The position numbers were made by a program, and so were the translations under genes. A DNA stretch of 64,000 bases from Paramarasmius palmivorus. Its lineage: Eukaryota > Basidiomycota > Agaricomycetes > Agaricales > Marasmiaceae. Where the stretch lies: NCBI GenBank assembly GCA_037176845.1, contig JAYKXP010000015.1, positions 62,001-126,000 on the forward strand, given 5' to 3'. A model generated the notes under the pieces. It saw nothing but the letters and a program-made list of their open reading frames with translations, was not told the DNA's origin and did not search any database. How positions within the stretch are numbered: the first letter of the stretch is position 1; every line of letters starts with the position of its first letter. Shown here in pieces: positions 59,523 through 64,000 of this stretch.

Positions 59523-61760
59523 CCTATACGTTTATGTGTCAATTGGCTTATTACTACATTGTAAATGTTACAGAAACGTATGCCGAACGCAAAACTAGGG
59601 TCTCATATATCAACACGCTGCTGCTCTACGGTCCATTTTCTTATCTTTCCAGGCCTCGAGGCTAGATGTGATGTCTTCTTCCCTGGCGAACCGTTATCGA
59701 TTCTCGGTACGTTGTCAATTCAACCTTGGAAGCAAGGCCAGCTATCTAGCTGCTTGTCTCTCACACTCCAGGTCATCCTCTCGTCCCCGTGAACATGCTC
59801 TGGATGCCTCTTCACTTGGCCTCTCCTTCGGGTGGACCATGTTCGGTGCGCACATTTGAGCGTTCCGTCATCCGGTTTCGGTCTAGTTCAGATAGATATC
59901 TTATCTTCGGTAAATGAATCCGGGGAATTCGAACTTCAACAAATGCATGTCTTCCATCGCGAAGACAGGGGTTAGCCGATCGAAGACCATCATTAATGAA
60001 ACTAGCTGCCTGAGCTTCGCATTCTACAACGATGAAATAAATGACTCTTCTTCTTGACGTGTATGTACAGGCGCGAATTACTATCTCGCTAACCCGACTA
60101 CGTCGCGTAGATTGCCTCTGGTTTGTATGACACGCGTCCGACACGAGGACCCATATCGCGCTGATCAGGCCCACGTCTTTTCTCACAGTGATGCAAAGGA
60201 TGTCATATGAATCTTTCCTTCCCGACTGTGGCGGCATGTTATGTTTTGAGTTCTCCACTTCGCTACCGCAAGAGCAGGTCGCCAGAGGTAAAGCGAGCAT
60301 TCGGCGTGATTGAAGCGGCGAGGTTGGGGCTCCACACTTCGAACCTTCAAGCGGGTGGGGTGCGCTAAGCAGCATCTCCAACGGCAACGAAAAGAGACTT
60401 GACAATTCTCCGGGAGTGTTGTACATAAAATCAAATTCTTCTGACAGAACGCAGGGAGAAGCTTGAGACGAATAATCCTCATGTCATTTGCGTGTATTTC
60501 TGCCTTTATCATTCATGGAAGAAAGGGGATGTATACGTGCCAGCAATTTCAGATCATTTCAGCCCTTTGTAGACTAGCAGAATACACGCATGTCAAGGAT
60601 CATATTGCAAGACAACGAATGGATACGGCCTCTTCACAGAAGAAAGAGAATGATAGGTGCCGCGCCACAGTATCAAAGGTCCGAGACGGTGGTTAGGTCC
60701 GTAGGAAGTCTAGGCACAGAACAGATCAAGGCTTCGAGGTCAAGAGATCTTAGCGTAGTAAACGTGGCGGGTTAGAGTTAAAGGCGATCAGCTCGTTGAT
60801 CGCGTCTCGAGACCATTGTGCGGAGACCACAAGACTGGATAGAATAGAATGGACCGTCTACTTCCAATTCCAAAGAGCCTATAAACAGTTTCGGTGACAG
60901 CGGAGAAAAGTTGCGCAGAGTGCAGACGTTATCCGATAAAACAAGTAATGAAGCAGTTGATCGATGTAGATGAAGATCGCACGTTTCTTTCCAAAGTCCA
61001 AAGGAGGCGAACGTACTTGGTCATCTTGTTTGAAAGCCCCGCACTAGGGTGGCGGGCCTAAGCAGATATAGGCTCTAGGTGGAGCAGCGGATCCTGGTCA
61101 GCGTAACGATGACGGAGGTAAATACCTCGAGTATGCCCAAGTTCCGCGCAGTATAACTGTTGTTGCATACATAGCTTTCGGGCACCTCCTCGGAAGTAAT
61201 AACGGTGAGAACGTCCTAGAATGTCCGGTGCTGACCGCGAGGATTCTATCCTCTGACAAAGAGACTGAACGAAGAAGAAACTTCTTTCACAGTGAACACC
61301 GAGATCTAAAAGCCGCATTCATAAGACCTTTGTAAGTTATCCGAATCACAGGCGGATCAGAGATCAAAAAATGAACATTCATTGGTGATGACATCTGGCA
61401 TCAGGAACAGGTTGCTGCGCGGTGGTTTTGCTATTTCCGGCTTGAAAAACCCTAGCCCAGATCGAAGAAAACAAGCTTGCAAGAGGAGGAGACTCCGCAG
61501 AACGCAGCTACAAGATGTAACAGAGCCTTGATCGAGGAGAATCGCTTGAACTGAATGAGATGAAAGGTGGAGAAAGGGAAGCACATGGACGTGAAAGGCA
61601 TACGCTGGCATGGAAAATTAGTCACGGGTATTCCGGCATGGTAACCATTTTTGGGTGTACGCGCATAAGCGATGCATTTTATACAAACCCTACGCCCAGC
61701 TACTGACTCAACACTTTTCTTTCCCCTCAACCTGCTTGAGGAATTTTCATGCTCTGATAC
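59523..61760. other. Gene-poor interval
   Basis: About 2.2 kb. The largest frame is minus 59812-60426 (204 codons from an ATG), without recognisable domains, introns or biased composition; I do not call it. No repeats were seen. Confidence 0.4.
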
Positions 61761-63294
61761 ATGTTGACCCTTCTAACGGGCTCGTACTGCGACGTTTGCG
61801 CAGAGGAATATGGTCCTCAAATACCTCCCCACTGTATTCCTTGCGGTGAGTGCTCAAGATTCCTTTTCGGGCAATGTCAAAATTTTTTTGCTCATCGGTT
61901 TTTTCTGTTCGTCCAGGCCACGTATTGTGCGCAAGCTGTTGCAATACCATAGTCGAAAAAACAACACAAAGACATTCTCCCGCCTGTCCTTTTTGTCGAG
62001 AACAATTTAATACCGACGATATTCGATTAATTCGTACAGATTTCACATCTAGTGCATGGAGCACACCCCGCCGTCGCCCAGTTCCATTGGAGGTGACTAG
62101 CAACAAAAATGACTCAGTGGTCGACCACTGGGCCAAACGAGAAAACCGATTACTCTTCGCTGAAGGTGGATGCTCGCGCGTTCGTGAGGAAGCTCGTCGA
62201 CTTGAAGACAAGGTGGCGAAGGTCGCTGCAAAAAAATGTTCCGTTGAAGAAGTCTCAACTCTTCATCAAGAGCTCGAGGAATGGCTACAATCTGCCGTCA
62301 AGGAGGCTGATGAGGTAGGTGCATTGTCTTGCGTCGCGGAGAATTTTTTTTCTGACTCATTCTGTTTCATAGACCCCCTCGCTTTCACTTAGTGCTGCTC
62401 TCCTGCGTGCTATTCTTATGAACCACGTAGTCCACTCGGAGGCCACTAAACACTTTAAAAGTCAGGAAGCGACCCTCAAAGGGAAGCTTGACGACATGGA
62501 AATCACTAATAGCAAGTTGGAGGCGGAACTTCGTCGGTGCGTACTTTTTTTTTCTGATCACATCATTCACATTGATTGACTTCTTCATCCCCTTTGATGA
62601 CAGACAAGTGAGTTCTTTTGTGGTTTTCGCGTGATTGTTCCCGTTTTGACGTAATTTTTTTCAGCGCTTGCAGTACAGCCAGAAATCCCAAGAGTGCCAG
62701 ACTCTTCGTACAGAGCTTAACAGGCTCAAGGTCCTTGCTACCACTGTAGGACCAGTCACATCTGCCAGTGCTAGTGCTAGCGCCAGCGCTTCTAGCCGGC
62801 CGATGTCCCCACCGCCGACCACAGTCACTCCTTCGCCTTCGTCACCATACAATTCCACGAGTTCTACGACTTCCACGCCCTCACGATTTAACGCCACTCA
62901 CGTACGATCAACGTCCATGCATGTCTCATCATCACGACCATCTACGCCCGCACATTCTGTACGATCTCATACGCCATCGTTACGATCCCACACGCCCGCA
63001 CTCCCACGTTACTCGACACCGGCCCCGCCGTCGACCGCACGATCACATACACCAGCGCCACCCCCACCCGAAATTCCACCGAAACCCCGAAGGTTGTCAA
63101 CGCCTTCACCCCAAAAAATGGCAAGATCACTTTCAGAGGAAAAGCACGCTATTCATGAACGTTGGATACCGCCTTCTTCTCCTGATAGTGTGCCCATCGC
63201 GAACAGATTGTCTAAATTGGTTCCTTCTCGCTCTGCATCAGTTGCTGCGAGAACGCGGCCAGCATTCCGCTCACCTTCTCCCACGTACGCATAA
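61761..63294 (+). CDS. RING-finger, coiled-coil, Ser/Pro-rich protein
   Basis: Predicted 426 residues. Exons: 61761-61845, 61917-62314, 62373-62536, 62604-62607 (4 bases), 62665-63294. The N-terminal C3HC4 RING uses Cys10, 13, 28, His30, Cys33, 36, 52 and 55 (CDVCAEEYGP, HCIPCGHVLCASCC, CPFCREQF), so E3 ubiquitin-ligase activity is expected. Residues about 90-240 are highly charged heptad-like coiled coil (REEARRLEDKVAKVAAKK, LEAELRRQRLQYSQKSQECQ). The remainder is disordered, with a Ser-Ala run, repeated Arg-Ser-His-Thr-Pro units and a PPPPEIPPKPRR segment that could bind SH3 domains. The 4-base micro-exon is required to keep RQRLQ in frame. Targets are unknown; the architecture resembles scaffold-type RING proteins. 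Confidence 0.85.
62760..62800 (+). repeat. Ser-Ala codon repeat inside the RING-protein gene
   Basis: A tandem run of AGTGCT/AGCGCC-type units encoding alternating Ser and Ala within the disordered region. Variable codons suggest the protein repeat is kept or is old rather than freshly slipped. Confidence 0.7.
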
Positions 63295-64000
63295 CTATTC
63301 CGTCTGTGAACGATTACCCTGTTTTCTTTGCTTGATCTATCTGCATTTTTTGGATACGAGGATCGTTTTCTGCTCTCTGTTGCACATATACCATACTTAT
63401 TCTATCTTAATGTCTTTTCCTTTCGCTGTACCATTCCCACGGACATCGTTGATACCGCGCGGCCGGCCTTTCTATTGGTTCTGCATTCTCCCTAGACTTC
63501 TGTTCCCTCTACTGTTATCATCTCCTTCTCGTCATTCGCTGACGTCTCCTTGGTTTTTGTCTGAGTTGTTTATCGAGAGCGGCTTTTCTTAGCTGACTTT
63601 CGTTCACCTTCTCCATGTTGTTTTTGTTTGAATCTTTCCGGGACATCGATCCCTGTTTATTCTCTTTTTCCCCCTCAGCAGAACCAAGAGACTCAGTCGG
63701 ATTATCGTGTTTCATGTAGCCATTACTTTTATTCGTTGATTTAACAGTTGGTTCCGCTGTATATACGAGGTACCTACTATCTACTAGTATTCACAGGATT
63801 ATTACTATCTAGAGTTAGCTTCAATGCTATTTCGTTGCTAGTGACTGTTGACTGCATATGAGTTTTTTGTGAGCAAGAACTGTTGATTGTTGATTGTTGA
63901 TGACGGAGGCAGAGAGCCTCCGACAGATAAGATAACCACGTGAATCCATTCGTGAAAACTGTCCGTGCACCGTGACTGTTGGTTCGTTTGAATCTTTCAT
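63295..64000. other. Downstream intergenic region
   Basis: The last 700 bp contain no gene I can support. A short direct repeat of TTGATTGT near 63884-63900 is minor. Confidence 0.5.

Noticed and set aside
59812..60426. Minus-strand open frame of 204 codons
   Set aside because: It has an ATG but no recognisable domain, no introns in an intron-rich genome and random-looking composition.
1..64000. CRISPR arrays, insertion sequences, bacterial operons
   Set aside because: None seen; the intron structure and gene families are clearly fungal nuclear.

Overview
This window reads as nuclear DNA of a filamentous basidiomycete, most likely an Agaricomycete. Genes lie on both strands and are broken by many introns of about 50 bases with GT(A/G)NGT donors and CTNAN branch sites. 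Very small exons are common. The gene families also fit: a 12-exon P450, a DUF6534-type seven-helix membrane protein, a Kre9/KNH-type GPI protein, intron-rich GH18 and tyrosinase genes, several F-box/leucine-rich proteins, and an agaricomycete-type uncharacterised protein. There are no bacterial, plasmid or CRISPR features. I rebuilt exon structures by hand from splice sites and family sequence; for nearly every model the exon lengths sum to a whole number of codons.

Layout. 0-9 kb: a partial gene at the left edge, a Kre9/KNH-like GPI protein (-), a cytochrome P450 (-) and a tandem pair of NmrA-like NAD(P)-binding proteins (-) with identical exon lengths. 9-22 kb: a secreted histidine acid phosphatase (-), a 3-dehydroshikimate-dehydratase-like TIM barrel (-), an uncharacterised acidic-tailed protein (+), a 3-kb gene-free stretch of odd strand composition, an F-box protein (-) and a second dehydroshikimate-dehydratase-like protein (-). 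22-32 kb: an agaricomycete-specific protein (+), a retropepsin-like protein that lacks the catalytic DTG (+), a possible small gene (+), a GAL80-like oxidoreductase (+), a DUF6534 membrane protein (-), a GNAT acetyltransferase (-) and a metallophosphoesterase (-). 33-40 kb: a secreted tyrosinase (+), a secreted GH18 chitinase (+), and a divergent pair made of a carboxy-cis,cis-muconate cyclase (-) and a secreted intradiol dioxygenase (+). 40-53 kb is gene-poor and holds a small Zn2Cys6 protein (-) and an F-box-like protein (-). 53-64 kb: a second small Zn2Cys6 protein (+), a zinc alcohol dehydrogenase (-), another multi-pass membrane protein (-), an EthD-like protein (+) and a RING/coiled-coil protein (+).

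How the genes may work together. The strongest link is the divergent cyclase/dioxygenase pair, which are consecutive activities in ortho-cleavage of protocatechuate-type aromatics and share a 187-bp intergenic region. Two dehydroshikimate-dehydratase-like enzymes, whose family makes protocatechuate, lie 17-26 kb away on the same strand as the cyclase. An aromatic-catabolism neighbourhood is therefore possible but not proven. The tyrosinase, chitinase and acid phosphatase are secreted enzymes typical of a saprotroph. The P450 plus NmrA pair could be a small oxidative module. Gaps are listed as separate entries; in most of them I see nothing I can support.
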